Below are positions 26,974 through 35,721 of a stretch of DNA of 64,000 bases, piece after piece; positions within the stretch are counted from its first letter, which is position 1; each line of letters starts with the position of its first letter. The translations under genes were made by a program, and so were the position numbers. Under the pieces are notes generated by a model. That model did no database searches, was not told the origin of the DNA, and saw nothing but the letters and a program-made list of their open reading frames with translations. The DNA comes from CAZQQU01 sp964595625. GTDB taxonomy: Bacteria; Bacteroidota; Bacteroidia; Flavobacteriales; Flavobacteriaceae. The stretch is taken from contig CAZQQU010000002.1 in assembly GCA_964595625.1 (NCBI GenBank), positions 1 to 64,000 of the forward strand. Reading direction: 5' to 3'.

Positions 26974-27369
26974 ATGGAAGAAAAAAACATTGACATGGGC
27001 AAGGCCTTCGTTAAAGCCTTGGAATTAGTTATTATTAAACCCCTTACTTTGCCTTTTAAGATTTACAAAAATGCTTTAATTGCACTCTCCAATTCGGATG
27101 CACAAGATTCTGAAGAAACTAACTTATCGGGCGAATTTCCCTTGTATGTCTGGTTAGTGAGTATTTTTAGTGCCCTCATTGTTGCGGTATGGCCTATAGG
27201 GTTGTTGTACATAATTTTTAAGCAAGTATTCGGCTATTTTTATTTCCCCACCTTTTTGAGCTCCATGATTTTCTTGTACTTTGCCCCATTGGCCTTGGGA
27301 TTGTATAAAGAACTTTTATTGATTACCCTCAAAACAATCCACTATCTAAAAATCATTGCTAAAAAATAA
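26974..27369 (+). CDS. Uncharacterised membrane protein
   Basis: The 131-residue protein has a charged N-terminal third, then two strongly hydrophobic segments (about 58-80 and 87-115), the second ending in LYKELLLITLKTIHYLKIIAKK. I do not recognise a family. It is transcribed alone, from an A+T-rich 230-bp upstream region, and ends just before a strong terminator shared with the convergent 5-formyl-THF cyclo-ligase gene. Confidence 0.6.
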   Translation: MEEKNIDMGKAFVKALELVIIKPLTLPFKIYKNALIALSNSDAQDSEETNLSGEFPLYVWLVSIFSALIVAVWPIGLLYIIFKQVFGYFYFPTFLSSMIFLYFAPLALGLYKELLLITLKTIHYLKIIAKK

Positions 27370-27372
27370 CTT

Positions 27373-27398
27373 ATCCCCCGGATCGGGGGATTTTTTTT
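27373..27398. terminator. Rho-independent terminator between convergent genes
   Basis: ATCCCCCG (27373-27380), loop GAT, CGGGGGAT (27384-27391), then a T run to 27398 on the plus strand. The T run overlaps the last two bases of the convergent cyclo-ligase gene. Confidence 0.88.
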
Positions 27399-27966
27399 AC
27401 ACAAAAGTATAGATATGTTCTGGGGTAATGGTATAGTCTAATTTGATATCCTGGGGTTCGGTTGGGATGGAGTGGGGCTCTGGTTCAAATAGCGAAAGCC
27501 CTATTTTTATACAATCGGGGCGGCATTTCGCTAAAAAGCGATCGTAAAATCCCTTTCCATACCCGATACGATTGCCTTGTTGGTCGTAAGCTAACAGAGG
27601 GACAAATACTACATCTAAGTGGTTTTCGGGGAATGGAATTCCATCAACCGGTTCGGGAATTCCAAAACGATTGGTACGGAAGCGCGTGTTGTCTGTCAAC
27701 AAAAAGTGCTGCATGTGGCCTGTCGTAAAGTCTGATTTGGATACAATGATGTTTTTGTCCTTGCCGGAAAGCAAATGAAGCAAGGGTTCGGTATCAATCT
27801 CCTTTTGTTTAACAATACTGAGAAAGAGATGAAAATTTTGCAATTCCCAAATGGGCAATTGTAGAGTTTGGTTAGCGATTAGGAGGCTTTTGTTTTCTAT
27901 GTTTTCGTCAGACAAATTACTTCGTAATGCTTTGTATTTCTTGCGAAGTTGATCTTTTGTACTCAT
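27397..27966 (-). CDS. 5-formyltetrahydrofolate cyclo-ligase
   Basis: The enzyme uses ATP to convert 5-formyl-THF to 5,10-methenyl-THF, returning it to the folate pool. The C-terminal motif NRIGYGKGFYDRFLA (about residues 134-148) is the family signature, and KKYKALRSNLS is the usual N-terminal segment. Length (189) is normal. Its ATG overlaps the desuccinylase-like stop by 4 bp, so it is the last gene of the rimB-rimK-desuccinylase operon; the metabolic link is not obvious. Confidence 0.93.
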   Translation of the reverse strand: MSTKDQLRKKYKALRSNLSDENIENKSLLIANQTLQLPIWELQNFHLFLSIVKQKEIDTEPLLHLLSGKDKNIIVSKSDFTTGHMQHFLLTDNTRFRTNRFGIPEPVDGIPFPENHLDVVFVPLLAYDQQGNRIGYGKGFYDRFLAKCRPDCIKIGLSLFEPEPHSIPTEPQDIKLDYTITPEHIYTFV

Positions 27967-28919
27967 CCCAAAGAAGTTGAAATATGAAGAATAGCATCTC
28001 CTTGATGCACTGTTGGAGACTGGTTAATGTTTATAATATAGCCACTGTTTGGAGCTTTTACTTTGACTCGCATTTCCCCGTAAGGGTCGGTTATAGTGGC
28101 TAGAAGACTTCCTTTTTCAACCCATTTATTGATTTCTGTTTTTTGGTGCAACAATCCACTTTTATGAGCTCTAATCCATGTACTACTAGTAATAACGACC
28201 GGTGGCTGAGGTGTATCTTGGATGTTTTTTTCAAATTTTTTAGGAAGCATATCCAGGTGTTTTAGTAATCGCAAGGTACCCGAAACACCAGATATGATAA
28301 TATCCCGGTCGCTACTAAGAGATTTTCCACCTTCAAAAAGCAAGTAAGGGATGTTCATTTTAAGACAAGTCTGTCGGAAGGATTTGTCTAGAAGCTTTGA
28401 GATCACAATAAAAGGGGGATTAAAAATATGCGCATATTTTTGAGCTACATAATCGGATGGAGTCACTCTGATTTGAGCGGCATTGTACCGACTGGAACCT
28501 CCTGTGTGATAGTCGATGCAGTAATCGGCTAGGGGCAAAATTTCTTTGGCAAAATGAAATGCTACCCGACTGGCTAAGGAGCCGGTTTTGGAGCCGGGAA
28601 ATACCCGATTTAAGTCCCGTCCGTCGGGGAAGTCACGGCTTTTAGATAAAAAACCAAAAACATTGAGAATAGGGATACAAATGATGGTGCCTATTTTGGG
28701 TTGGTTGTATTTTTTGGCTATGATTTGTCTGACGATTTCTACGCCGTTAATTTCATCTCCGTGAATACCTGCGGTCAACAAAACAGTCGGTCCGGGTTTT
28801 TCAGAACGTTCTACAATTACCGGAATCTCGATATCCGTAGCGGTATAGAGTCGGGCAATATTAAAAGAAATGGTTTTACTTTCTCCCGGTGCAATTTGAT
28901 GACCTAGTATTTGTAACAT
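27963..28919 (-). CDS. Succinylglutamate desuccinylase/aspartoacylase family protein
   Basis: This zinc carboxypeptidase-like protein (318 residues) has the ligand motif TAGIHGDEINGVEI, the second ligand region DYCIDYHTGG and a catalytic-Glu candidate in PYLLFEGGKS. The last 80 residues form a beta-rich biotinyl-like domain (GLLHQKTEINKWVEKGSLLA). It probably hydrolyses an N-acyl amino acid or a gamma-glutamyl-type amide. It lies 3 bp from rimK; this pairing recurs in bacteria and suggests a role together with the RimK modification, possibly its removal. Confidence 0.88.
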   Translation of the reverse strand: MLQILGHQIAPGESKTISFNIARLYTATDIEIPVIVERSEKPGPTVLLTAGIHGDEINGVEIVRQIIAKKYNQPKIGTIICIPILNVFGFLSKSRDFPDGRDLNRVFPGSKTGSLASRVAFHFAKEILPLADYCIDYHTGGSSRYNAAQIRVTPSDYVAQKYAHIFNPPFIVISKLLDKSFRQTCLKMNIPYLLFEGGKSLSSDRDIIISGVSGTLRLLKHLDMLPKKFEKNIQDTPQPPVVITSSTWIRAHKSGLLHQKTEINKWVEKGSLLATITDPYGEMRVKVKAPNSGYIININQSPTVHQGDAILHISTSLG

Positions 28920-28922
28920 ATA

Positions 28923-29795
28923 TTAGGCGTGTCTTTCGATGTATTTGATAATGCTTTTGGCAATGTCTTTTCCGGTGGCTGCTTCAATCCCTTCTAAACC
29001 TGGAGAGGAGTTGACCTCTAAAATGAGCGGGCCGCGTGCAGATTGTAACATATCTACTCCGGCTACGGCCAATCCCAAAGCTTTGGCAGCTTTAATGGCA
29101 ACAATCTCCTCTTCGTCTGATAGTTCGATAACCGTAGCGGTACCACCCCGATGTAGGTTAGAACGAAACTCTCCTTCTTTACCCTGTCTTTTCATGGCTC
29201 CTACTACTTGGCCATCAACTATAAAAGCACGTATATCAGCACCTCCAGCCTCTTTGATAAATTCTTGCACAATGACTCGAGCTTTTAGTCCATTAAACGC
29301 TTCTAAAACCGATTCGGCGGCTTTATTGGTTTCAGCCAACACCACACCTAAACCCTGAGTCCCTTCTAATAGTTTGATAATCAGTGGCGCCCCTCCCACA
29401 TGTTTAATAACATCCGCTGTATTTCGAGAGTAATTGGTAAATACCGTTTTGGGCAATCCCAAACCGGCACGAGAAAGGATTTGTAAACTTCTAAGTTTAT
29501 CCCGCGATCGCACCAGGGCTTGTGACTCTACAGTTGTAAATACCTTCATCATTTCAAATTGTCGTACCACTGCCGTACCATAAAAGGTAACGGAGGCTCC
29601 AATACGTGGAATAATGGCATCGGTGTTTTCGATGATTTTACCCTTGTAAAAAATGGAAGGTTTTTTTTTCTCCATGATAATGTCACACTTGGTGTGATCG
29701 ATTATTTCAGCGTCGTGACCTCTTTTTTTAGCCGCTTCTACCAGTCGCCGGGTCGAGTAAAGCGAGGGGTTTGTAGAAAGAATTTTTATGTTCAT
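28923..29795 (-). CDS. rimK: RimK family ATP-grasp glutamate ligase
   Basis: In E. coli RimK adds glutamates to the C-terminus of ribosomal protein S6. The 290 residues show the ATP-grasp plan: FTNYSRN, PLIIKLLEGTQGLGVVLAE (ATP loop), VQEFIKEAGGADIRAFIVDG, and the metal-binding end LILEVNSSPGLEGIEAATG. Its ATG overlaps the upstream rimB-like gene stop by one base. Whether S6 is the substrate here is inference, as the S6 gene is not in the window. Confidence 0.9.
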   Translation of the reverse strand: MNIKILSTNPSLYSTRRLVEAAKKRGHDAEIIDHTKCDIIMEKKKPSIFYKGKIIENTDAIIPRIGASVTFYGTAVVRQFEMMKVFTTVESQALVRSRDKLRSLQILSRAGLGLPKTVFTNYSRNTADVIKHVGGAPLIIKLLEGTQGLGVVLAETNKAAESVLEAFNGLKARVIVQEFIKEAGGADIRAFIVDGQVVGAMKRQGKEGEFRSNLHRGGTATVIELSDEEEIVAIKAAKALGLAVAGVDMLQSARGPLILEVNSSPGLEGIEAATGKDIAKSIIKYIERHA

Positions 29796-30214
29796 TACGT
29801 ATCCTTGTGTTTGAATGAAAGGTTGGTTACACTAGGGTCTACCATAAATTTTTTGTTTAGAAATTGGCGCCCAATAAGTACCGGAAATTTCATTTTTTCT
29901 CTACTAGTTAGTGTTAAATCAATTTTATAAACTTTATTGAAAAGTGCGATGGTTGTTTTTATTTTATACCGTTGTTCTACATACCCGTTACTGCTTCTTA
30001 CTATAGCTTTTTTGTAGGTAGTGAAATGGGTTTCCGGTTCTGTTTGGTCAAAAAATCGGCATTTGAGTACTCCGTTTTCTGCCCGTGCGTAGATACAGTG
30101 CATGGACGAAGTATAGGCACCGGTGTCAATTTTGACAGGTACACTTTTTAAACCCAATGCTGGAAAGTCGGCTATATCGGTTCTACCAATTATTTTTTTC
30201 AAAGCAAAAAACAT
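29795..30214 (-). CDS. RimB/DUF785 retropepsin-like protein
   Basis: The 139-residue protein carries VKIDTGAYTSSMHC, the DTGA catalytic motif of the retropepsin-like DUF785 (RimB, 'putative ATP-dependent zinc protease') family, and the downstream PVLIGRQFLNKKFMVDPS. It starts MFFALKKIIGRTDIADFPAL with the usual GR...DFP motif. RimB-like genes often accompany rimK and may act with it in post-translational modification. It is the first gene of the four-gene operon. No -7 box was recognised upstream. Confidence 0.88.
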   Translation of the reverse strand: MFFALKKIIGRTDIADFPALGLKSVPVKIDTGAYTSSMHCIYARAENGVLKCRFFDQTEPETHFTTYKKAIVRSSNGYVEQRYKIKTTIALFNKVYKIDLTLTSREKMKFPVLIGRQFLNKKFMVDPSVTNLSFKHKDT

Positions 30215-30326
30215 TTAGCCCTACTAAAATAGGTTTTGTTTGTGAAAAGGCAAGGGGATTGTCAAAAAAATTATAGAAGTAGTTTCTTGAAGTGTAGCGT
30301 TGTCAATTTAAGTGAATTTATAAAAA

Positions 30327-30365
30327 AACTGCCTCAAAACACCTGCTGGGCACTTGGAGGCAGTT
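30327..30365 (-). terminator. Rho-independent terminator after the DUF3078 gene
   Basis: AACTGCCTC (30327-30335) pairs with GAGGCAGTT (30357-30365), enclosing a weaker inner stem with G-T pairs. The minus strand continues into a T tract, 25 bp beyond the DUF3078 stop. It ends the suf-region transcript. Confidence 0.8.
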
Positions 30366-30389
30366 AATTTTTATTAAATCCTTGTGTTT

Positions 30390-31301
30390 TTAGATACCAA
30401 AGTTGATTCCTAAACCAAACACCTCTCTGATTTGGAAAGCTTGAACGGCATTGTCGTCATATATAGCTTGGAAAATCAAATTGGCAGAAAGGTAATTGTT
30501 GATTTGCATGACAAAATTGGCGGTATAATCGATATCCACATTTTGGGGATCTTCTAGGTAGTTAGAATACAAGTTTAAGGTATTTTCCATAGAAACATTT
30601 TCCATCAGATTAAATTTGGCGTAAGCCGAAACAGAAGCGCCAAATTCAAAACGCATGGTTTTATTAGCTTCTACTCCGTAGTAACCACCCGCGTCGTTAA
30701 ATGCTTGAATCACTTCAGGGTTATTACCCACGTTGGTAAATTTGTCACTCACAAATATAAGTCGTGTGGTAGCAGGAGCGATATTAACCTTTAGGTTATC
30801 GTTCTTTTTCCACAACATACCGGGACCAAATTGCAGGTAACCGGGTGACATAAATCGAGTGGTTTCCAAACGGGTAACTGGGGATACATCGGTGTTGTAT
30901 TCGTAGCCTTTGGCAAATTGTGTTTTAAAATTGGCAAAAAAGGAATACGACCAAAGACTTTCACCCACTTGATAACCTACTAAAGAGTTGATTTCAAGAC
31001 GGTCATTGGTTTTTCTTTCAAAATCATCTCCTTTTAATTGGGTAACCCCGTAGTCGGCCATAAGTCGATTATCCCAAGTTAACTTTCCTTTGCGGTAGTT
31101 CATATCGTAACTTAGCGAAAGGTTTCCGGCTATATTAGAAGTACCTCCACCGGTCCATTTGTCGTTAAAATACGACTGATTAAACAGTAGTGAAACATTT
31201 CCCGAACGGGTCCATCCTTCCGTAGGAACTTCGGTTTCTTGGTCTTGCGCCCATGCTATACATCCAATTAATAGCATCAAAATCAAACTAAGTTTTCTCA
31301 T
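30390..31301 (-). CDS. DUF3078 outer-membrane beta-barrel-like protein
   Basis: The 303-residue protein has a signal peptide (residues 1 to about 18, ending AWAQ). NVSLLFNQSYFNDKWTGGGT is the DUF3078 opening. Aromatic, alternating beta strands continue to the end (REVFGLGINFGI). It is an envelope protein of unknown role, conserved near suf genes. I chose the ATG at 31301 (MRKLSLILMLLIG) because the upstream in-frame ATG at 31325 would extend a normal signal peptide by eight residues and would overlap the -7 box. Confidence 0.85.
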   Translation of the reverse strand: MRKLSLILMLLIGCIAWAQDQETEVPTEGWTRSGNVSLLFNQSYFNDKWTGGGTSNIAGNLSLSYDMNYRKGKLTWDNRLMADYGVTQLKGDDFERKTNDRLEINSLVGYQVGESLWSYSFFANFKTQFAKGYEYNTDVSPVTRLETTRFMSPGYLQFGPGMLWKKNDNLKVNIAPATTRLIFVSDKFTNVGNNPEVIQAFNDAGGYYGVEANKTMRFEFGASVSAYAKFNLMENVSMENTLNLYSNYLEDPQNVDIDYTANFVMQINNYLSANLIFQAIYDDNAVQAFQIREVFGLGINFGI

Positions 31302-31322
31302 AATTTTAAATTTAAAAGTCGG

Positions 31323-31330
31323 CAAAATTA
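31323..31330 (-). promoter_or_regulatory. -7 promoter box for the DUF3078 gene
   Basis: The minus strand reads TAATTTTG, matching TAnnTTTG, 21 bp before the ATG at 31301. It would let the DUF3078 gene be transcribed apart from the suf genes. Confidence 0.45.
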
Positions 31331-31357
31331 AGGGTTTGTTTTGGAACTGCCATACAG

Positions 31358-31858
31358 TTATTTATTTTTAAACAACGGAACCGTTGAGCAGGCTTCTCCA
31401 TACATCAGGCTCTTGGCTACTGGTTGCAATTTTTGAATAAGTTGTATATACGCATTTTGGGGAATATTTTGAGAACACCCTTTGATAATTAAAGGGAGTC
31501 CTACATAGGGCGAAACATCCAACTGTTGGATTATTTCTGTAAATAAAATGGTTTCTAATTGTTCTAAATTACCTACTACTACTTTTCGGGCAACAGGGGT
31601 GAGGTAGGTAGTTACTAAGAGATAAGCCCATCCAGGGATGATGGCATCGGTACTACAATAAAGGGCTACATAACAATCTTGGTACTGCTCCCACGGGTGA
31701 TTTTTTAGAGATTCCCTAAAATCTTTTTCCCGGAGTAACAGACCTTCTATAAGCCAGTCTTTGATATCTATGGCCATTCGTTTTCCGGGTGGGTAAAAGT
31801 CTTCTAAATCAATAGTGACTAACTTGCTTTGTGCCACTCTGTTAACTATTTGTTCCAT
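31358..31858 (-). CDS. DUF2480 family protein
   Basis: The 166-residue cytoplasmic protein has ITLDLEDFYPPG-like text (VTIDLEDFYPPGKRMAIDIK), VALYCSTDAIIPGWAYLLV and a late GLPLIIKGCSQNIPQNAY. These are hallmarks of DUF2480, a Bacteroidota family commonly found beside suf genes. Cys in KGCSQ and the mid-sequence YCST may bind metal or an Fe-S cluster, which is inference. It lies 18 bp downstream of the SufT-like gene in the same transcript. Confidence 0.85.
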   Translation of the reverse strand: MEQIVNRVAQSKLVTIDLEDFYPPGKRMAIDIKDWLIEGLLLREKDFRESLKNHPWEQYQDCYVALYCSTDAIIPGWAYLLVTTYLTPVARKVVVGNLEQLETILFTEIIQQLDVSPYVGLPLIIKGCSQNIPQNAYIQLIQKLQPVAKSLMYGEACSTVPLFKNK

Positions 31859-31876
31859 AGCAGTCTTAAAGAAATT

Positions 31877-32197
31877 TTATAAAAGTCCCAATTCGAGTTT
31901 GGCTTCTTCACTAATCAAGTCTTGATTCCAGGGTGGATCAAAAGTGAGTTCGACTTCCACGTCTTTCACATTATCAAGCATTTTCACTTTTTCTTGTACT
32001 TCTAAGGGCAGACTCTCGGCTACAGGGCAATTGGGCGTGGTCAAAGTCATGATGATTTTTACTTCGTAATCTTCATTGACAAACACGTCGTAAATAAGTC
32101 CCAATTCGTAGATATCTACTGGAATTTCAGGGTCATAAATAGTTTTTAGGATACGGACTATTTTTTCTCCTAATTCGTTGGTATCGATGGTTGCCAT
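31877..32197 (-). CDS. SufT-like Fe-S assembly protein (DUF59/MIP18 family)
   Basis: The 106-residue protein matches the DUF59 fold: IVRILKTIYDPEIPVDIYEL, GLIYDV, MTLTTPNCPVAESLP (with the conserved Cys) and VEVELTFDPPWNQDLISEEA. Family members help mature Fe-S proteins. It lies between sufE and a DUF2480 gene, 6 bp after sufE, as expected for an auxiliary Suf factor. Confidence 0.92.
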   Translation of the reverse strand: MATIDTNELGEKIVRILKTIYDPEIPVDIYELGLIYDVFVNEDYEVKIIMTLTTPNCPVAESLPLEVQEKVKMLDNVKDVEVELTFDPPWNQDLISEEAKLELGLL

Positions 32198-32203
32198 AAC
32201 AAT

Positions 32204-32626
32204 TTAATTTTGTTGATTCTGCAGGGCTACTGCATATAATTTAATCTGTTTGATCATTGAAACCAGTCCGTTGGCACGGGTAGGTGACAAGTGTTCTTTG
32301 AGCCCGATGGTATCAATAAATTCCATATCGGCAGTAATGATATCTTCAGGTGTTTGGTCTTGAAAGACACGTAACAAAAGTGCGACTATACCTTTGGTAA
32401 TAATAGCGTCGCTATCTGCCGTAAAAGTTAATCGACCGTTTTGTAGTTCGGGATATACCCATACCTGAGACTGACAGCCTTTGATTAGATAGTTTTCGGT
32501 TTTATGGGCTGGATCGATTACGGGCAATGATTTGCCTAGGGCAATGAGATGCTCGTAGCGAGATTCCCAGTCCTCAAAGAACTCAAATTCATCTATTATC
32601 TCTTGTTGTATGTCCGCGATGGTCAT
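32204..32626 (-). CDS. sufE: Sulfur acceptor SufE
   Basis: SufE takes persulfide sulfur from SufS and passes it to the assembly scaffold. The 140 residues show the family arrangement, with the acceptor Cys in NYLIKGCQSQVWVY (about residue 51) and a C-terminal IGLKEHLSPTRANGLVSMI. It starts 4 bp after the META lipoprotein gene and is followed after 6 bp by the SufT-like gene. Confidence 0.95.
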   Translation of the reverse strand: MTIADIQQEIIDEFEFFEDWESRYEHLIALGKSLPVIDPAHKTENYLIKGCQSQVWVYPELQNGRLTFTADSDAIITKGIVALLLRVFQDQTPEDIITADMEFIDTIGLKEHLSPTRANGLVSMIKQIKLYAVALQNQQN

Positions 32627-32630
32627 GATT

Positions 32631-33071
32631 TTATTTGGTAGCAGTCAATAGTATATTTCCTTCTTTGTTGTATAAGTGGAGAACTTGGTCATTTACTGAA
32701 AACCGCACAGTTTCACCCAACGCCTGTGCCATTTCTGACTCAGCATCCATTTTTCCTTCACAATACATCCGTGTAGAAATTACCGGACCAAAGGTGATTT
32801 GATTTCCTCGGATTTCATACGAGCTACTGATACCGTTACATTCAGTGGTACCGTGTACCGAGTTGTTTTCGGAATCAAATGTCAGCACCAAAGACTTGGA
32901 GCTGTAGTCTTTTTCTGCAATACTACCGATCGTAAATGCACCAACTAACAGAGCTGCACCGCTTTTAGATTCAATTGAATTGACAACCTCTTGGGTGGAT
33001 GATTTGGTAGTGTCACAAGCAGTCATTGCTAATACTACTCCTAGGGCAAATAACATACTTTTTTTTCTCAT
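32631..33071 (-). CDS. META-domain lipoprotein (HslJ-like)
   Basis: The 146-residue protein has a lipobox (VLAMTACDT) and a META domain: VLTFDSENNSVHGTTECNGI, SSYEIRGNQITFGPVISTRM and YCEG, with the paired Cys residues. The role is unknown; HslJ-like proteins are heat- or stress-related envelope proteins. The ATG at 33071 places the signal peptide at the N-terminus; the longer upstream frame lies inside sufS. It sits between sufS and sufE with gaps of 11 and 4 bp, so it is co-transcribed with them. Confidence 0.85.
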   Translation of the reverse strand: MRKKSMLFALGVVLAMTACDTTKSSTQEVVNSIESKSGAALLVGAFTIGSIAEKDYSSKSLVLTFDSENNSVHGTTECNGISSSYEIRGNQITFGPVISTRMYCEGKMDAESEMAQALGETVRFSVNDQVLHLYNKEGNILLTATK

Positions 33072-33082
33072 AATTTTCAGTT

Positions 33083-34321
33083 TTAAGTTAACATTTTTTG
33101 AGCTTTTAAAATAGCTTCTATCAACCGGTCTATTTCTTCGAAAGTATTGTAAATAGCTAATGAAATTCTCACTGTACCCGGTATGTTGAAATAGTCCATC
33201 ACCGGCTGTGCACAATGGTGACCGGTACGTACGGCTATGCCCATCTTATCAAGTATTGTGCCCAGGTCGTATGGATGAATGTTTTTAAGATTAAAGGAAA
33301 GAACCGCACTTTTTTGATCCACCTCACCGTAAAGGGTTATCCCTTGTATTTGGGATAGTTGATGGGTAGCATATTCCAGCAATTGGCTTTCGTAGGTTTG
33401 AATAGCCTCAAAACCAATGGTGTTGAGATAATCTATGGCAGCTCCAAACCCAATAGCTCCGGCAATATTAGGTGTGCCGGCTTCAAATTTATGCGGCAAT
33501 CCGGCGTAGGTAGTTTTTTCAAAGGTAACTTCTTGGATCATCTCACCACCACCTTGGTAAGGAGGAAGTTTGTGGAGCCAGGTTTCTTTGCCGTACAACA
33601 TCCCGATTCCGGTGGGGCCATACATTTTGTGCCCTGAGCAGGTATAAAAATCAACATCCAGTTCTTGTACATTAGGCCGATGGTGCACGGCAGCCTGAGC
33701 GCCATCAATGAGTACTGCGGCACCCACCTGGTGTGATTTGTGTATAATTTCCTCAATGGGATTGATTACTCCTAAGGAGTTGGAAATGTGGTTGACACTC
33801 ACCAATCGGGTTTTATCTGACAACAAACGCTCGAAGGTCATCATGTCTAAGGTGCCATTTTCTAATATCGGAATCACTTTCAAACGGGCGTTGGTTTTTT
33901 CGCAAAGCATTTGCCAAGGAACTATATTCGAATGGTGTTCAACGGCAGAGATAATAATCTCATCTTCGGCAACTAATAAAGATTCAAAACCAGCCGCCAC
34001 CAGATTAATTCCGTGGGTGGTACCCGAAGTGAAAATAATTTCGTGGGCATGTTGGGCGTTAAAGTGATTTTGGATTGTTTTTCGGGCCTTTTCATATGCT
34101 TCGGTAGCTTCCTGAGAGAGTGCGTGCACACCCCGATGGATATTGGCATTGTATCGACTGTAATAATCGACTAACGCCTCAATTACTTGCTTGGGTTTTT
34201 GGGTGGTCGCAGCATTGTCAAGATAGACCAGTGGATGTCCATTAACTACTTGTGAAAGTATCGGAAAGTCATCTCGTATCTGTTGGATATCTAATTGTAT
34301 GTTGCTTTTTGATGCTTCCAT
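33083..34321 (-). CDS. sufS: Cysteine desulfurase SufS
   Basis: This PLP enzyme removes sulfur from cysteine as a persulfide for Fe-S cluster assembly. The 412 residues include DFPILSQVVNGHPLVYLDNA, the PLP-binding Lys in YTCSGHKMYGPTGIG (about residue 230) and the active-site Cys in RTGHHCAQPVMDYF (about 370). It has its own -7 box in the 69-bp gap after sufD. Confidence 0.96.
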   Translation of the reverse strand: MEASKSNIQLDIQQIRDDFPILSQVVNGHPLVYLDNAATTQKPKQVIEALVDYYSRYNANIHRGVHALSQEATEAYEKARKTIQNHFNAQHAHEIIFTSGTTHGINLVAAGFESLLVAEDEIIISAVEHHSNIVPWQMLCEKTNARLKVIPILENGTLDMMTFERLLSDKTRLVSVNHISNSLGVINPIEEIIHKSHQVGAAVLIDGAQAAVHHRPNVQELDVDFYTCSGHKMYGPTGIGMLYGKETWLHKLPPYQGGGEMIQEVTFEKTTYAGLPHKFEAGTPNIAGAIGFGAAIDYLNTIGFEAIQTYESQLLEYATHQLSQIQGITLYGEVDQKSAVLSFNLKNIHPYDLGTILDKMGIAVRTGHHCAQPVMDYFNIPGTVRISLAIYNTFEEIDRLIEAILKAQKMLT

Positions 34322-34342
34322 AAGAAAAGTGGTGAGGCATTA

Positions 34343-34350
34343 CAAAGTTA
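34343..34350 (-). promoter_or_regulatory. -7 promoter box for sufS
   Basis: The minus strand reads TAACTTTG, an exact TAnnTTTG match, 21 bp before the sufS ATG, in the gap between sufD and sufS. Confidence 0.5.
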
Positions 34351-34390
34351 GCAAACTTTTAGCAAGGCCGAACTTAAAGAAATCGTAAAG

Positions 34391-35704
34391 TTATAGCTCA
34401 AAACCTAGATTAACCTCTAACTTATTGGCGATAATCTTAGTGATACGTCTTTTAAGTTCAGGGATTTTTACACTTTCTAGCACGTTACCTGCAAAAGCAT
34501 ACATCAACAAGGCGCGGGCTTCTTTTTTAGCTATCCCTCGGGATTGTAAATAAAATAAAGCTTCTTCGTCCAATTGCCCAATAGTACAACCGTGCGAACA
34601 TTTTACATCGTCAGCAAAAATTTCTAATTGAGGTTTGGTATTTACCGAAGCTTTGTCATCAACAATAATATTATTGTTTTGTTGGAAAGCATCAATTTGC
34701 TGGGCTTCTTTCTCTACTAAAATTTTTCCGTTGAAAACTCCGGTGGCATTTTCGGTAAAAATACCTTTGTAGTCTTGGTGGCTAGTACAATTAGGTGCGA
34801 TATGATTGACTAATGTACTGTGATCGACATGGCGTTTTTGTTCAATAATGGTGACCCCTTTTAAGATAGAATTACAGCGAGGGGCTTGTTGGAAAAACTG
34901 TAGATTATTGCGGGTGATATTACCGCCAAAAGAGAAAGTATGAACACTGACTTCACTTCCTCGTTGTTGGCTGATATAACTATTGTCTATTAACGAAGCG
35001 TGGTCGTTGTCGTTTTGAATCTTATAATAATCGACCGTAGCATTTTGCTCAGCAAATATTTCAGTTACCGTATTGGTTAAGACTGCATTCTCAGTCAGTG
35101 ATTGATGTCTTTCAATAATTTGAATATGTGCATTTTCTTCAACCACAATTAAATTCCGAGGCTGGAGCATCAATGCAGATTCTTTACCGGTAGCAATATT
35201 AATAATCTCCACCGGTTTGTTTACTTCGGTATGTTTTGGGATGTAGATAAAAGCCCCCTCTCGCACAAAAGCCGTATTGAGAGAGGTAAAACTATCAGGA
35301 AGAGCTATTTTGTTAAAATAGTTTTCGATTATGGGTCGAAAATGTGATTTTCGAAGGGCCGAAGCCAACACACATATGTCGTATTTGTCGTGGATAGTTT
35401 GAGATAAATACGAACTGTATACTCCGTCGATAAAAACGATTTTATAAGTGTCTAAATCGTATAAAAAATACTTGCGAATCTCTGCAAAATCCAAGGCCTT
35501 TTCCCCTTGAGGGAGAATCGCATAATCTTCTTTTAAAATGCTGTTTAAAGAAGTGTACTTCCAAGATTCCTCTTTCTTGGTGGGAAATCCTTTTTTCTCA
35601 AATGTTTTCATAGCCTCATGACGAATCGCATGCACCGATGGTAAGGCCGCAGCGTGATCCTCAAAAGCAATGAAAGACGATAATAATTTTTCTTTTAAAC
35701 TCAT
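34391..35704 (-). CDS. sufD: Fe-S cluster assembly protein SufD
   Basis: SufD is a scaffold subunit of the SufBCD complex. The 437-residue protein shows the SufB/D core beta-helix (ILVEKEAQQIDAFQQNNNII, LEIFADDVKCSHGCTIGQLD) and a SufD-type N-terminus (FPTKKEESWKYTSLNSIL). SufB-specific features are absent, and the length fits SufD. Normally sufB and sufC precede it, but the upstream neighbour is the divergent dnaE, so those genes must lie elsewhere. A -7 box stands just upstream. Confidence 0.94.
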   Translation of the reverse strand: MSLKEKLLSSFIAFEDHAAALPSVHAIRHEAMKTFEKKGFPTKKEESWKYTSLNSILKEDYAILPQGEKALDFAEIRKYFLYDLDTYKIVFIDGVYSSYLSQTIHDKYDICVLASALRKSHFRPIIENYFNKIALPDSFTSLNTAFVREGAFIYIPKHTEVNKPVEIINIATGKESALMLQPRNLIVVEENAHIQIIERHQSLTENAVLTNTVTEIFAEQNATVDYYKIQNDNDHASLIDNSYISQQRGSEVSVHTFSFGGNITRNNLQFFQQAPRCNSILKGVTIIEQKRHVDHSTLVNHIAPNCTSHQDYKGIFTENATGVFNGKILVEKEAQQIDAFQQNNNIIVDDKASVNTKPQLEIFADDVKCSHGCTIGQLDEEALFYLQSRGIAKKEARALLMYAFAGNVLESVKIPELKRRITKIIANKLEVNLGFEL

Positions 35705-35721
35705 ACCAGAAATTGAGAGTA

